Origin: Acidipila rosea
GTDB lineage: Bacteria; Acidobacteriota; Terriglobia; Terriglobales; Acidobacteriaceae
Assembly (NCBI RefSeq): GCF_004339725.1
Contig: NZ_SMGK01000003.1
Location: 193,380 to 257,379, forward strand
Length of the DNA: 64,000 nt
Reading direction: 5' to 3'
Shown here: positions 7,309 to 16,673 of the stretch, piece by piece
Layout of the letters: each line of letters begins with the position of its first letter
Numbering within the stretch: position 1 is the stretch's first letter
Program-made: the position numbers and the translations under genes
Notes under the pieces: model-generated
Seen by the model: only the letters and a program-made list of their open reading frames with translations
Database searches by the model: none
What the model was told of the DNA's origin: nothing

Positions 7309-8568
7309 TTATTCGTAGCGCAATGCTTCGATAGGGTCGAGGTTCGCAGCCTTCCACGCCGGATAGATACCGAAGACAAGGCCGATTGCCAGCGAGACGG
7401 TGAAGCCGATGACCGCCCAGAGCGTGGACATAGAGGCCGGCAGCGCTGCGCCCATCGCAAGCCTTACCGCCAGGGTAATCAGCGCACCGGTCGTAATGCC
7501 CAGAACCCCGCCCAGCGCGCATAACGTAATCGCCTCGACCGTGAACTGAACCATGATGTTGCGTTTCGTCGCTCCGATCGCTTTGCGCACACCTATCTCC
7601 TTCGTGCGCTCTGTAACGGAGACGAGCATGATGTTCATCACGCCCACGCCGCCAACCATCAGGCCGACGCTTGAGACTGCAATCATGAAGATGACCAGTC
7701 CCGAGGTGATCTGACTCCAGAGTCGCGAAATAGAGTCGGGGCTGAAGATGGCGAAGTTGTCCGGCTGTTCGACTCGCACACGGCGGCGTGCCCGCAGTAG
7801 CGAACGAATCTCCTCCTCGACGATCGATTTATTGGCCGGGTCATCGTATTTCACGCTGATCCATACATCCTGGACCTCGCGGTGGATCTTGCGGAAGGTG
7901 ACCAGCGGAAAAATGGCGATGTTGTCCTGGGGATTCTTCCCGCTGCCAAACGGCTGCTTCGCCTTACCTAAGACCCCGATGACGGTAAACAGGTCGCCAT
8001 TGATCTCTACTTCTTTGCCCAGCGGGTCGGTATTTCCGAAAAGTGTATCTGCAGTGTCGTACCCAAGGACAACAACATCGGCCGCCCGATCCTCATCCAT
8101 CTGATTGAAGACCCGGCCTTCGCGCAATTCCACATCTTGCACCTTGGAGTAGGACGGCGAATCTCCCTGGAGAGTGGTGTGCTGTATCTTTTTGCTGCCA
8201 TATTTGACGGCAACACTTCCTACGCCGAGGGCGAAGTCCTGGTATTGCTGGGAGGGATCGACGGCGACCACATGTGGCAGCTTACGAATGGCATCGGCAT
8301 CATCGAAGGTCAGCTTCTTGCGAGCCAGCATTGCAGCCGTGGGCCGCACATTGATGACCGGCATGTGAAAGACCCAGATGACATTGGTTCCCAGCGAGTC
8401 CACAAACGTCTGGAACTTGTTATTGACGCCATTGATGATCGACGAAATCGCGATGACTGTCGCCACCCCGATAACGACGCCCAGAATCGTCAGCCCGGAA
8501 CGCAGTTTATTGCCCCGCAGCGTCTCCATGGCCATCCGGACAGATTCGCGTGTGTCGCTGATCGCCAT
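7309..8568 (-). CDS. MacB-type ABC transporter permease
   Basis: A 419-residue inner-membrane permease of the MacB/FtsX type. TM1 (about residues 23-45, LTILGVVIGVATVIAISSII) is followed by a large periplasmic MacB_PCD domain (50-280). Three TM helices follow, with the conserved VSVTERTKEIGVRKAIGA loop that contacts the ATPase. The end reads PAWKAANLDPIEALRYE, typical of the family. MacB-type systems couple ATP hydrolysis to extrusion of peptides, lipids or drugs through an adaptor. Only 9 bases separate it from the upstream permease; no ATPase or adaptor gene is in the window. Confidence 0.9.
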   Translation of the reverse strand: MAISDTRESVRMAMETLRGNKLRSGLTILGVVIGVATVIAISSIINGVNNKFQTFVDSLGTNVIWVFHMPVINVRPTAAMLARKKLTFDDADAIRKLPHVVAVDPSQQYQDFALGVGSVAVKYGSKKIQHTTLQGDSPSYSKVQDVELREGRVFNQMDEDRAADVVVLGYDTADTLFGNTDPLGKEVEINGDLFTVIGVLGKAKQPFGSGKNPQDNIAIFPLVTFRKIHREVQDVWISVKYDDPANKSIVEEEIRSLLRARRRVRVEQPDNFAIFSPDSISRLWSQITSGLVIFMIAVSSVGLMVGGVGVMNIMLVSVTERTKEIGVRKAIGATKRNIMVQFTVEAITLCALGGVLGITTGALITLAVRLAMGAALPASMSTLWAVIGFTVSLAIGLVFGIYPAWKAANLDPIEALRYE

Positions 8569-8577
8569 AACTGCTCC

Positions 8578-9804
8578 TTACATTTCCGCGCGCAATGCCA
8601 CGATTGGGTCGAGCATGGCAGCTTTGCGGGCCGGGTAAACTCCAAAAAATATTCCCACCCCGCCTGAAACGAAAAGGCCGAGCAGAACAGACCAGAGCTT
8701 GATGGCAGAGGGCCAGCCGATCGCCAGCGTGATTGCTTCGGCCACACCAGCTCCCGCCAGCACGCCTATCACTCCCCCCACGAGGGCCATCGTCGCCGAC
8801 TCGATCAGGAACTGCATCATCAGGTCATGGCGGCGCGCTCCCAGCGCCTTCCGAATACCGATCTCCCGCGTCCGCTCCGTCACTGAGACAAGCATGATAT
8901 TCATGATGACCACTCCGCCGACAACCAGCGAGATCGAGGCAATGCCCACGACCACTGCAGCGAAGGTTTGGGTGAGCTGCTTCCATAGATCGACGAAGGT
9001 GCTGTTGGTTTCGATCGTGAAGCTGTCCGGGCTCCCTGGCGCGTCATGGCGGCGTCCCCGCATGATGGCCCTCACCTGGTCCGAGGTGGCATCCAGGGCG
9101 CCGGGCGCAGTTCCCGCTTTCGCAAAGATGTCGATCGACTGGTGAGCGCCATGTGAGTTCATGTAGGTTGAGAGCGGCATATTGACGTAGTTGTCCTGGC
9201 TCTGCCCAAGCGTGGTTCCCTGGCGCTCGCCCACTCCTACTATGGTGTAAACCTCTCCATCCACACGGACTTCCTTGCCGACCGGATTCTCGTGCGGGAA
9301 GAGATTATCGACAATGTCATAACCCACGATCACAACGTGGGTGGCGCGATCATCGTCCATCGCGGTAAAGGCGCGGCCTTGAGCGATGTTCAGATTCATG
9401 ATCTCCGGCATTGTCCATGTCCATCCGGCGATGTTCACCTTATCGGCACTCTGTTTTCCGGAGACGACTTTTCCCTGGGAGCTGAGCGCCGCGCCGGTCA
9501 TACGGCATCGCGTGCAGTCCGCAGCAATGGCCTTGTAATCCTCAATGTGGATGTCTTTGCGCTTCAGATATCGCAGATACTCTTCCGCGCTGAAGATCAC
9601 GTTCGGCATCTTGACTACATTCAGCGTATCGGAGCCGTAGCCGGAGATCTTTGTCGCCACATAGCGGTTCGCGCCGTTGACCATCGTAATGACGGCGATG
9701 ACGGAAGAGACGCCGATGACGACGCCGATCAGTGTGAGCACAGAGCGAAGCTTATTCGCCCAGAGCGACTGCAGCGCGATCCTGAATGCTTCGTAGAAAC
9801 CCAT
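8578..9804 (-). CDS. MacB-type ABC transporter permease, paired with the next gene
   Basis: A 408-residue paralogue of the downstream permease with the same plan: TM1 (LTLIGVVIGVSSVIAVITMV), MacB_PCD periplasmic domain, then three TM helices with VSVTERTREIGIRKALGA and the terminal PARKAAMLDPIVALRAEM. The ectodomain contains CTRC (residues about 98-101), absent from the partner. The two genes probably encode a heterodimeric permease. Upstream is the RNase P RNA gene, so the cognate ATP-binding protein must be encoded elsewhere. Confidence 0.9.
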   Translation of the reverse strand: MGFYEAFRIALQSLWANKLRSVLTLIGVVIGVSSVIAVITMVNGANRYVATKISGYGSDTLNVVKMPNVIFSAEEYLRYLKRKDIHIEDYKAIAADCTRCRMTGAALSSQGKVVSGKQSADKVNIAGWTWTMPEIMNLNIAQGRAFTAMDDDRATHVVIVGYDIVDNLFPHENPVGKEVRVDGEVYTIVGVGERQGTTLGQSQDNYVNMPLSTYMNSHGAHQSIDIFAKAGTAPGALDATSDQVRAIMRGRRHDAPGSPDSFTIETNSTFVDLWKQLTQTFAAVVVGIASISLVVGGVVIMNIMLVSVTERTREIGIRKALGARRHDLMMQFLIESATMALVGGVIGVLAGAGVAEAITLAIGWPSAIKLWSVLLGLFVSGGVGIFFGVYPARKAAMLDPIVALRAEM

Positions 9805-9848
9805 AAAAGAGAAAAAGCAGCCTGGCAGCCAAGTTTATCAGCCGCAGA

Positions 9849-9879
9849 CTGGCCCTGCGCAAAATACGCACCGGGCCAG
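9849..9879. terminator. Hairpin between rnpB and the permease operon
   Basis: CTGGCCC (9849-9855) pairs with GGGCCAG (9873-9879) around a 17-nt loop that can pair internally. It lies 32 bases past the RNase P RNA 3' end on the same strand, but no T-run follows. It may mark the rnpB 3' boundary or a processing site. Confidence 0.35.
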
Positions 9880-9910
9880 CTTAAAGTTCCATTGGAGCAA
9901 ATTAAGGTGT

Positions 9911-10365
9911 TGCAGGCAGCCTGTAAGCCGAATTTTGTCGAGGACGGCCATTCCTCTAGGCGACGCATTACTGCGCCGCTCAAGCGACCTACCCGGAGGT
10001 TTCCGCTCCACGCGATGGCCTGTTGGCCATCCGTCTGGAGGATCCACGTTGGCGCGCCGGGCCGGCACGCTGCGCAGCTGTCTGGACCTGGCTGCGCATT
10101 CCTCCCTATTTGGTCTTGCTCCGTGTGGGGTTTACCCTGCCCCCGTGCGTTGCCGCCGGGGCGGTGCGCTCTTACCGCACCTTTTCACCCTTACCTGCGT
10201 CCTTGCGGACGCGGGCGGTATCTTCTCTGTGGCACTAGCCGTCTTCAGGCCTTGAAGCCTGAATCCCGGACGTTATCCGGCACACCGCCCTGTGGAGTTC
10301 GGACTTTCCTCTCCCGGCGAACGCCTGCGCGACGCCGGCAGCGGCCGTCCGGCTGCCTGCAGTCT
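9911..10365 (-). ncRNA. rnpB: RNase P RNA, bacterial class A
   Basis: The catalytic RNA of RNase P, which matures tRNA 5' ends. On the minus strand the conserved blocks appear in order: GAGGAAAGTCCGAACTCC near the 5' end (CR I), AGGGTGAAAAGGTG, GGTAAACCCC, AGACCAAATAGG, and near the 3' end AGAGGAATGGCCGTC followed by ACAAAATTCGGCTTACAGG. P1 forms between GGCAGCC-type sequence at about 10350-10361 and its complement at 9911-9922, which sets the limits to within a few bases. Length is about 455 nt, larger than E. coli M1 RNA (377 nt). Confidence 0.95.
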
Positions 10366-10368
10366 TTA

Positions 10369-10374
10369 TCTTAG
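10369..10374 (-). promoter_or_regulatory. Possible -10 element of rnpB
   Basis: TAAGAT on the minus strand lies 5-7 bases before the expected RNA 5' end. Only 31 bases separate rnpB from the end of the upstream receptor gene. Any -35 element (none matches well) would overlap the receptor stop codon; readthrough from upstream is the alternative. Confidence 0.35.
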
Positions 10375-10396
10375 TTGATTTTTCCGTCGTCCGGCT

Positions 10397-12604
10397 TCAG
10401 TTCCAGTGCAGGCGAACCCCAAAGCGCGCCAGTCTTGGCGTGCCCAGCGTCAGAATAGGAGTGCGGCCGACTTCAATTGCCCGATCAAACAGGTTCTCCG
10501 CCGAGGCAAAGAACTCCGCATGCCGGCCAAACTGCCGCGATGCGTATACGTCCAGCCGGAAATATCCATGCAGCAGGTAGAAGTTCCGGTCATCGTCAAA
10601 CTGGCGTCCACTCAATCTCCCCTGCAGGCTGAGCAGGCCAAGCCTCGGATTCGAAAATCTTACCTGCGTCGTAGCCATATTCCGGGCAACCTGCGGAATC
10701 CACTTCCCGACCAATGCCGGTTGCTGCTGAAACTTGGTTACCGTCGCATCGGCATACTGGTAGCCGCCATCCAGCGAGAGCCAGCTGCGAGGCGCTGATT
10801 CAAAGTCGATGGAGACGCCGCGGCTCTCAAACTGGCCCAGATTCGCGCGTTGCAGCAGCGTTTCGGTCGGCGTAACGCTCAGCGTCAGCGCGGTGATGGG
10901 CCGGTTTACCTGGGTCCAGAAGTAGCTTCCGCGCACTGTCGAGTTCCACCGTTCCAGATTCAGCACACCGCCGGTTTCCCAGCCGGTGGCGCGTTCTGAG
11001 CGCAGGTTTGGGTTCGCCAGCGTAATCTGCTGATTGATCTGGCCTTGGCGATAAAGCTCATTGATGGTCGGCGCACGAAAGGCGCGGAAGGCGGAGGCGT
11101 TGAGCGCAAAGTCTTTGGTGATCCGGCGCGTGATGCCCAGGCGAGGATTGAAAACCGTCTCGCTGGTAGCTGGCTCCGCGGTGCGGACTGCGTTTTTATA
11201 TTGCGCCGCGTCGAAGTTTGAAAAGTGGTCGATTCGTGCCGAGCCACTCAAGGTCCATCGCGCCGGCGTCAACAGTACTTCTCCGTAGAAGCCCGTCTGT
11301 CTCTGCCGCGCCGTCGTGTCTAACCTGATGCCGCCTGCGCTCACCAGCAGCCCGTTGTCCGAGCCCCGCACGTCATGAGTGTCCGCACCGGCCAGCGCCA
11401 GCATGTGCTCTCCCATTGCGTGCCGCCAGTGGAGCTGTGCCCCCAGTTCGGTGGCCGGGTCTTGGGCAAAGCGGGTCAGCTTCTCCGAGGCGCGTCCCGG
11501 TGCGATGGCTGAGAAGGTCTGCCTGTAGTGTTCGCTGCTGCCGTAGAGGCGCAGCACGAAATCCTCCCAGTCCACGCCGCTCGAGAAGCGCCAGAGACGC
11601 GTGGCATTCTTCTGAATAGGCGTGCCGTTGTCGCGCGCCTCATTGAATCCGTTGCCACGCAGATAGATGCGCCCGTTATCGCGAATCCGCCGTTGGAGCA
11701 GCACGAGCCCATTCTCCGCATGATCGTTGTAGGGCGTGTCGATCGGTCCTCGCAGGTTTGGCGCGACCAGCGTGTAGCCATCGGTACCGAGGATGCCCCC
11801 GGTGGCGAGGCCGCTCCATGCGCCACGCACCAGCGAGCCGAAGAGCGCATCATCGTTGGTGTTGTCGCCACCGTGGCTCGACGAGACGATAAAGCTGTCG
11901 CCCGTCGGCTCCACAGGATTCAGGCTGACGACCCCGCCGATTGCGCTCGAACCGTACAGATCGGACGCGCCTCCCCGCACCACCTCGGCCGAGCGGATGG
12001 AAAGCTCCGGCAGCTCCTCCCAGTGAATCCACCCGCCGAATGGATCATTGAGAGGCACGTCATCGGAGACCACCAGCGTCCTGCTGGCCGCCGTCGAACC
12101 CAGCCCGCGCAGGGAGATGCCCTGCGATGTAGGGTTGGAGATCAGCGAGCTTGTCCGCCGGAAGAGCTCCACCCCCGGCACCTGGCGCAGTTTTCCGTCC
12201 AGAGCTGGCGCGGCGCCCTGCTGCAGCTGGCTCTGTGTGAGTATTCGCGTGCTTGCGGGAGAATCCATGGCTGCAAGGGGCGTTCGATAGGCCGTTACCG
12301 TGACCGACTCCTGCCGTCGCGCCAGCGTTACCCGGAGCGCAGGCTCCTGCTTCTCATTCACGGTAGCCGTGACAAACCCGGCCGCCTCGATCCGGAGCGA
12401 TGCCTCCGAATGCGGCAGGGTAAACACCCCGTCCTTGCCCGTCGAGCCCAGGATGCTGCCGCTCGGGTCGCGAATGATGGCTCCGCGAATCGGAAGGCCC
12501 GTCGGATCCTGCACCAGAACGCGCATCGGCTGCTGTTGCGCGTGGCCCGGATATGCACAGAGTAGGACTACGAGGAGGGTAAGAAGGCCGCGGAAGCGAA
12601 ACAT
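10397..12604 (-). CDS. TonB-dependent outer-membrane receptor
   Basis: A 735-residue outer-membrane active transporter. A signal peptide (1-22, ending GHA) is followed by a carboxypeptidase-regulatory-like domain (about 25-95, VQDPTGLPIRGAIIRDPSG). The plug domain (about 100-220) contains the conserved SLRGLG, VSDDVPLNDPFGG and VRGGASDLYGSSAIGGVVSL. The 22-strand barrel ends ARFGVRLHWN. The ligand is unknown; receptors of this plan take up siderophores, vitamin B12 or carbohydrates. It starts 16 bases after folK on the same strand. Confidence 0.93.
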   Translation of the reverse strand: MFRFRGLLTLLVVLLCAYPGHAQQQPMRVLVQDPTGLPIRGAIIRDPSGSILGSTGKDGVFTLPHSEASLRIEAAGFVTATVNEKQEPALRVTLARRQESVTVTAYRTPLAAMDSPASTRILTQSQLQQGAAPALDGKLRQVPGVELFRRTSSLISNPTSQGISLRGLGSTAASRTLVVSDDVPLNDPFGGWIHWEELPELSIRSAEVVRGGASDLYGSSAIGGVVSLNPVEPTGDSFIVSSSHGGDNTNDDALFGSLVRGAWSGLATGGILGTDGYTLVAPNLRGPIDTPYNDHAENGLVLLQRRIRDNGRIYLRGNGFNEARDNGTPIQKNATRLWRFSSGVDWEDFVLRLYGSSEHYRQTFSAIAPGRASEKLTRFAQDPATELGAQLHWRHAMGEHMLALAGADTHDVRGSDNGLLVSAGGIRLDTTARQRQTGFYGEVLLTPARWTLSGSARIDHFSNFDAAQYKNAVRTAEPATSETVFNPRLGITRRITKDFALNASAFRAFRAPTINELYRQGQINQQITLANPNLRSERATGWETGGVLNLERWNSTVRGSYFWTQVNRPITALTLSVTPTETLLQRANLGQFESRGVSIDFESAPRSWLSLDGGYQYADATVTKFQQQPALVGKWIPQVARNMATTQVRFSNPRLGLLSLQGRLSGRQFDDDRNFYLLHGYFRLDVYASRQFGRHAEFFASAENLFDRAIEVGRTPILTLGTPRLARFGVRLHWN

Positions 12605-12620
12605 TCTTCCAGTGTAGTAG

Positions 12621-13142
12621 CTAAATATTGTCCAACCGGCGCACAGCGTCTGGTCGATTCGCTCCCCGCGCCGGCAGCGCGGCCAGCAGTTCCGCTATTG
12701 TGCCTCCGAGCAGCGGATGCCGCGCTTCCGGCGCTATCTCTGCCAGGGGGGCCAGTACGAAGCGGCGGTGCTCCAACTCCGGGTGAGGCAGCGTCAGGGT
12801 CTTCGTCCTGAGCACGATTTCTTCCATCATGAGCAGGTCGAGGTCGAGGGTGCGTGGCCCCTTGGGCGGGGCCTGTATACGGTCGCGGCCCAGTTCCCGC
12901 TCAATCTGCAGAAGTCCCATGAGGAGCGCCTCCGGCTCCAGCTCTGTGCGAAGAGCAATAGCTGCGTTCAGAAACACCGGCTGCTCCTGCAGACCCACCG
13001 GCTGCGTCTCGTAAATTGCCGAGCGCGCCGTGATCTCCCCCAGGCGATTCATTAGCCCAAGAGCATGATCCATGGTCTGCCGCGGAGTCCCCACCGGGGA
13101 GTCAATATTCGAGCCCATCCCTATGAGCGCCAGCCGTTTCAT
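12621..13142 (-). CDS. folK: 6-hydroxymethyl-7,8-dihydropterin pyrophosphokinase
   Basis: A 173-residue HPPK that transfers pyrophosphate from ATP to hydroxymethyl-dihydropterin in folate synthesis. Motifs seen are ALIGMGSNI at the N-terminus, YETQPVG, QPVFLNAAI, LQIERELGRDR and the HPPK signature GPRTLDLDLL (the two Asp bind magnesium), then LPHPELEHRRFVLAPLAEIAP. It is divergent from nadD and upstream of the TonB receptor. The length is normal. Confidence 0.96.
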   Translation of the reverse strand: MKRLALIGMGSNIDSPVGTPRQTMDHALGLMNRLGEITARSAIYETQPVGLQEQPVFLNAAIALRTELEPEALLMGLLQIERELGRDRIQAPPKGPRTLDLDLLMMEEIVLRTKTLTLPHPELEHRRFVLAPLAEIAPEARHPLLGGTIAELLAALPARGANRPDAVRRLDNI

Positions 13143-13227
13143 GATGTAAGTGTAGTTCGCCTCGCGATTCGGTCCTTTCGATGCCGCCGCATTTCTCCCT
13201 CCGATCCATGTTGCCTATTATCTGTAC

Positions 13228-13935
13228 ATGCGCATTGCCCTCTTTGGCGGCAGCTTCGACCCTCCTCATCGCGGCCATCTTGCCATTGCCCGTGCCGCGC
13301 TTGTGAGGTTGCAGCTTGATCGTGTGCTTTTTGCCCCAGTCGGCAGCCAGCCGCTCAAGCGGGGCACTCACCCCGCCAGCTTTGAAGATCGCGTCGCCAT
13401 GGTCAACCTGGCCATTGCCGATGAGCCGCACTTTGCGCTCTCTCTGGCCGATAGCCCGCGTCCTGACGGCAAGCCGAATTACACCATCGACACCATCGCT
13501 CTCGTTCGCAAGGAGCTCTCACCCGCAGATGAACTCTTTCTGCTGCTCGGCGCCGACTCTTTCCTGAGTATCCGCAAATGGCATCGCGCGGGAGATCTTC
13601 TGCTGGCCTGCCCGGTCATCGTTGCTTCGCGACCCGGCTTTAGCCTGATGCAGGCCCTCCGTGCTCTGCCGGCTGGCATTACCGATGAAGGCGAGGTCTC
13701 GGCTGGGGATGTCACAGCGCGGCGGCTGCTCGGCCTCGGCGGTCGCACATCAACCCTCTATCTGCTGCCCGATATCGAGGAGGAGGTTTCAGCGACGGCC
13801 ATCCGCAACTCTCTCGCTCGCGGCGCCCAGCCTGACTCGACAATCGCTCCACAGGTCAGGGATTATATTCTTCGTCGCGAACTCTACCGCGCAGAACCGG
13901 CGCGGGTTGCCCGCCATACGCATCCGGCATCATAA
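13228..13935 (+). CDS. nadD: Nicotinate-nucleotide adenylyltransferase
   Basis: A 235-residue enzyme that converts nicotinate mononucleotide and ATP to deamido-NAD. It shows the nucleotidyltransferase motif GGSFDPPHRGH, the substrate loop PVGSQPLKRG, LLGADSFLSIRKWHR and the C-terminal VSATAIRNSLARG, a variant of ISSTxIR. It is divergent from folK across 85 bases that probably hold both promoters. The last 20 residues after LYR are a non-conserved tail. Confidence 0.95.
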   Translation: MRIALFGGSFDPPHRGHLAIARAALVRLQLDRVLFAPVGSQPLKRGTHPASFEDRVAMVNLAIADEPHFALSLADSPRPDGKPNYTIDTIALVRKELSPADELFLLLGADSFLSIRKWHRAGDLLLACPVIVASRPGFSLMQALRALPAGITDEGEVSAGDVTARRLLGLGGRTSTLYLLPDIEEEVSATAIRNSLARGAQPDSTIAPQVRDYILRRELYRAEPARVARHTHPAS

Positions 13936-13976
13936 CTGCGCAAGGCTATTCGTCCGTCAACGGAATCGAGGAAAGT

Positions 13977-15626
13977 ATGAAACCGTGGCTTAAAGTTGCT
14001 CTGGCAGTGGCAGTTCTCCTCATGGTCGTAGCAGTCGCGACGCCATTTTTTATCAATGCAAATACTTTTCGCCCTATGCTCGAAGGGCAACTTTCCCAGT
14101 CGCTGGGGCGCCAGGTCAAGCTAGGCAATCTGAGTCTTTCCCTGTTTTCCGGCAGCCTCGTTGCCGACAACATCGTCATTGCTGAGGATCCCGCATTCAG
14201 CACGACGCCGTTTCTGCAGGCCAAGTCGCTCCACATCGGAGTCGAGATGATGCCTCTCCTGCTCCACCGCACCCTGCGCGTTACCCGCATCAGTGCAGAC
14301 CAGCCGCATGTCAATCTGATTCATAACGCCAGCGGCGCATGGAACTATTCCAGTCTGGGCCGCGGCGCCGCCGCGCAGAAGCAGCCGTCGCAGCAGTCAG
14401 GCATCCTGCCTGGCCTCACCGTCGGCAAACTGAGCATCTCCAACGGCAGCGCTTATGTTACTGATCTGCCGCCGGCAGGCAAGCCGCTCTTCTACAGCAA
14501 GGTCAATCTGACCGTCGATAACTTTTCCTTTGCCAGGCAGTTTCCCTTTACCCTGTCCGCGGCGCTGCCCGGCGAAGGCACACTGACGCTCGTCGGTAAA
14601 GCTGGCCCCATCAACCAGACCGATACCTCCGACACGCCGTTTGACGCGAATCTCACCTTGAAGCATTTCGATCCTGTGCAGGCTGGCGTTGCCGATCCAG
14701 CTCAGGGTTTTTCCATGCTGGCCGATATCGCAGCACACGCGGCCTCTGACGGCGCTACGCTGAGCACCAATGGAACTGCGCATATTCAGAACCTCAAGCT
14801 CGTGCGCAACGGTGTACCTGCGCCGCATCCCGTGGACCTGAACTTCCGCGCCTCGCAGGATCTGAATACCCGCGCGGGACAGGTGCAAGCCCTCACCATT
14901 AAGACAGGCAATGTTGTTGCCCAGGCGACCGGCGGGTTTCAGTTGACGCCGCAGCAGACGACCCTGAAGATGCGCTTTACAGGGCAATCGTTGTCGATCG
15001 ATCAGATTCAGGCATTGCTGCCGGCCGTGGGCGTCAAGCTGCCGAGCGGCTCCGCACTCCAGGGTGGCACGCTCACCACGACACTCGATATCACCGGGCC
15101 AGCGAACTCGCCCAACATCTCCGGTCCGCTCGACATTGAGAACACTCGCCTGGCAGGTTTCAATCTCGGCTCGAAACTCAGCGGTCTCGCCGCACTTGGC
15201 GGCATACAGACCGGCAACATGACCGATGTACGCAGCTTCCGCGCCGATCTCAATGCGAATGCCGACGGCGTCCGTGCCCAGAACATCGCCGCCCTTGTGC
15301 CTGCGCTCGGTTCGGCCACCGGCCAGGGCACAGTCTCTGCGGCTGGTGCGCTTAACTTTCAACTGATCGTCAAGCTGAATACCACGAGTGGCGTCGGCGG
15401 CACGGCTATGGGCGTGCTCTCCGCCCTCCACGGGGTCCTCGGCCAGACAGCACAGAGTGCAGTGAACCGCGGCATTCCCATGACGGTTACGGGCACAACG
15501 AGCGATCCTCACTTCGACATCAACGCAGGAGCTCTTCTTGGCGGGCGCAATCCGTCGCAAAACCGCAACCAGCAGCGACTGAACCCCGCACAGGTGCTGG
15601 GAAACCTCTTCGGCAAGCCGCAATAG
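13977..15626 (+). CDS. AsmA-family inner-membrane-anchored periplasmic protein
   Basis: A 549-residue protein with one N-terminal TM anchor (about residues 5-28) and the AsmA start FFINANTFRPMLEGQLSQSLGRQVKLGNLSLSLF. AsmA-like proteins form beta-groove bridges thought to move lipids across the periplasm or control outer-membrane assembly. The centre is beta-rich with low-complexity Ala/Gly/Thr, and a C-terminal AsmA_2-like domain (about 360-500) holds LTTTLDITGPANSPNISGPLDIE. GAGGAAAG lies just before ATG 13977. It probably shares a transcript with nadD and the downstream membrane gene (18-base gap). Confidence 0.85.
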   Translation: MKPWLKVALAVAVLLMVVAVATPFFINANTFRPMLEGQLSQSLGRQVKLGNLSLSLFSGSLVADNIVIAEDPAFSTTPFLQAKSLHIGVEMMPLLLHRTLRVTRISADQPHVNLIHNASGAWNYSSLGRGAAAQKQPSQQSGILPGLTVGKLSISNGSAYVTDLPPAGKPLFYSKVNLTVDNFSFARQFPFTLSAALPGEGTLTLVGKAGPINQTDTSDTPFDANLTLKHFDPVQAGVADPAQGFSMLADIAAHAASDGATLSTNGTAHIQNLKLVRNGVPAPHPVDLNFRASQDLNTRAGQVQALTIKTGNVVAQATGGFQLTPQQTTLKMRFTGQSLSIDQIQALLPAVGVKLPSGSALQGGTLTTTLDITGPANSPNISGPLDIENTRLAGFNLGSKLSGLAALGGIQTGNMTDVRSFRADLNANADGVRAQNIAALVPALGSATGQGTVSAAGALNFQLIVKLNTTSGVGGTAMGVLSALHGVLGQTAQSAVNRGIPMTVTGTTSDPHFDINAGALLGGRNPSQNRNQQRLNPAQVLGNLFGKPQ

Positions 15627-15644
15627 CATTTATGCTGGCAGCGT

Positions 15645-16673
15645 ATGCAGCAAACTTTATCCCGGCGGTCTCAGCTACAGCAGTCCCTGTGGTGGCTCAT
15701 CTTTCTGCTCGCTACGACACATTTCTGCCTCGCCTATATTCAGAATGATCGGTTGTTTCTGTCCCCGCTCGATGCCTACATGCAGGGACATGCGATGCTG
15801 CCCTATCAGTCGCGTGTCCTCATGGCGTGGGTTCTGAACGCCACAGCAACTCTGCCAGCGCTGGCGCGTCTTGCGGCGCACCTTCCCGATAAGCTGAGCA
15901 ACCCGCGAATGTTAGTACTCTTCATCGCTTCCTGGATGAGCCTCGCCGGGTCGGCATTGTTCGCATGGCGGGTGCTCGTCAGACTCACCGGCAATGAAGA
16001 GTACAGTCGATGGGCCTCTCTGCTGGTCATCTACATGGCCTACTTTCAGTTCCCGCTGGTTTTCGGACTCGATTTCCTGCTGCCCTATGATCTGCCAAGC
16101 CTCTTATTCTTCAGCGCATGTATCTATGCGGTCATCTGCGACCGGATGTGGCTCTTTTATCCCGCCTTCTTTGTGGGCACATTCAATCGCGAGACAATCT
16201 GCATGGCTACTCTCTTTCTGGTCTTATGGCGTTGGAAGCAGATGTCTCAAAACAGGAAGCATCAGCTTATCCTCGCAGCGCATGTAGCAGCGCAGGCTGC
16301 ACTGTGGCTCGCGGTCAAGCTTTATCTGAGGCATAAGTTTGCCAACAATCCCATTGAGCACGGCAGCGAACACTTCTACTACAAGCTGGCCTATAACCTG
16401 CGCGAACTGAGCAAGCCGCAGCAGTGGCCGGTCATCTTCAGTATCTTTGGCTTCACCACTCCACTCGTGCTGGGATGGCGTCGCGCCATGCAGAACCCGG
16501 CAATGGAAGCTGGGATCTACATGGCAGCGGCGTGGGTAGTGGTTATGTTGCTGGTAGGAGTGGTTGTTGAGATCAGAGTTTTCACTGAACTAATCGCCTA
16601 CATGGCGCCCGCAGCAGGGCTCATCCTGTATCGAAAATTCTTCAGTCCAACTAAGCTGCACGGCGGCCTGTAA
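15645..16673 (+). CDS. Polytopic membrane protein of unknown function
   Basis: A 342-residue integral membrane protein with about eight hydrophobic segments. Recognisable but unassigned motifs are MLPYQSRVLMAWVL near residue 47 and FFVGTFNRETICM near residue 180. The pattern of a loop-borne NRET motif resembles polytopic proteins of the GT-C or EpsG type, but I cannot place it in a family. Its last 23 bases overlap the convergent YeaQ-like gene. Function unknown. Confidence 0.75.
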   Translation: MQQTLSRRSQLQQSLWWLIFLLATTHFCLAYIQNDRLFLSPLDAYMQGHAMLPYQSRVLMAWVLNATATLPALARLAAHLPDKLSNPRMLVLFIASWMSLAGSALFAWRVLVRLTGNEEYSRWASLLVIYMAYFQFPLVFGLDFLLPYDLPSLLFFSACIYAVICDRMWLFYPAFFVGTFNRETICMATLFLVLWRWKQMSQNRKHQLILAAHVAAQAALWLAVKLYLRHKFANNPIEHGSEHFYYKLAYNLRELSKPQQWPVIFSIFGFTTPLVLGWRRAMQNPAMEAGIYMAAAWVVVMLLVGVVVEIRVFTELIAYMAPAAGLILYRKFFSPTKLHGGL

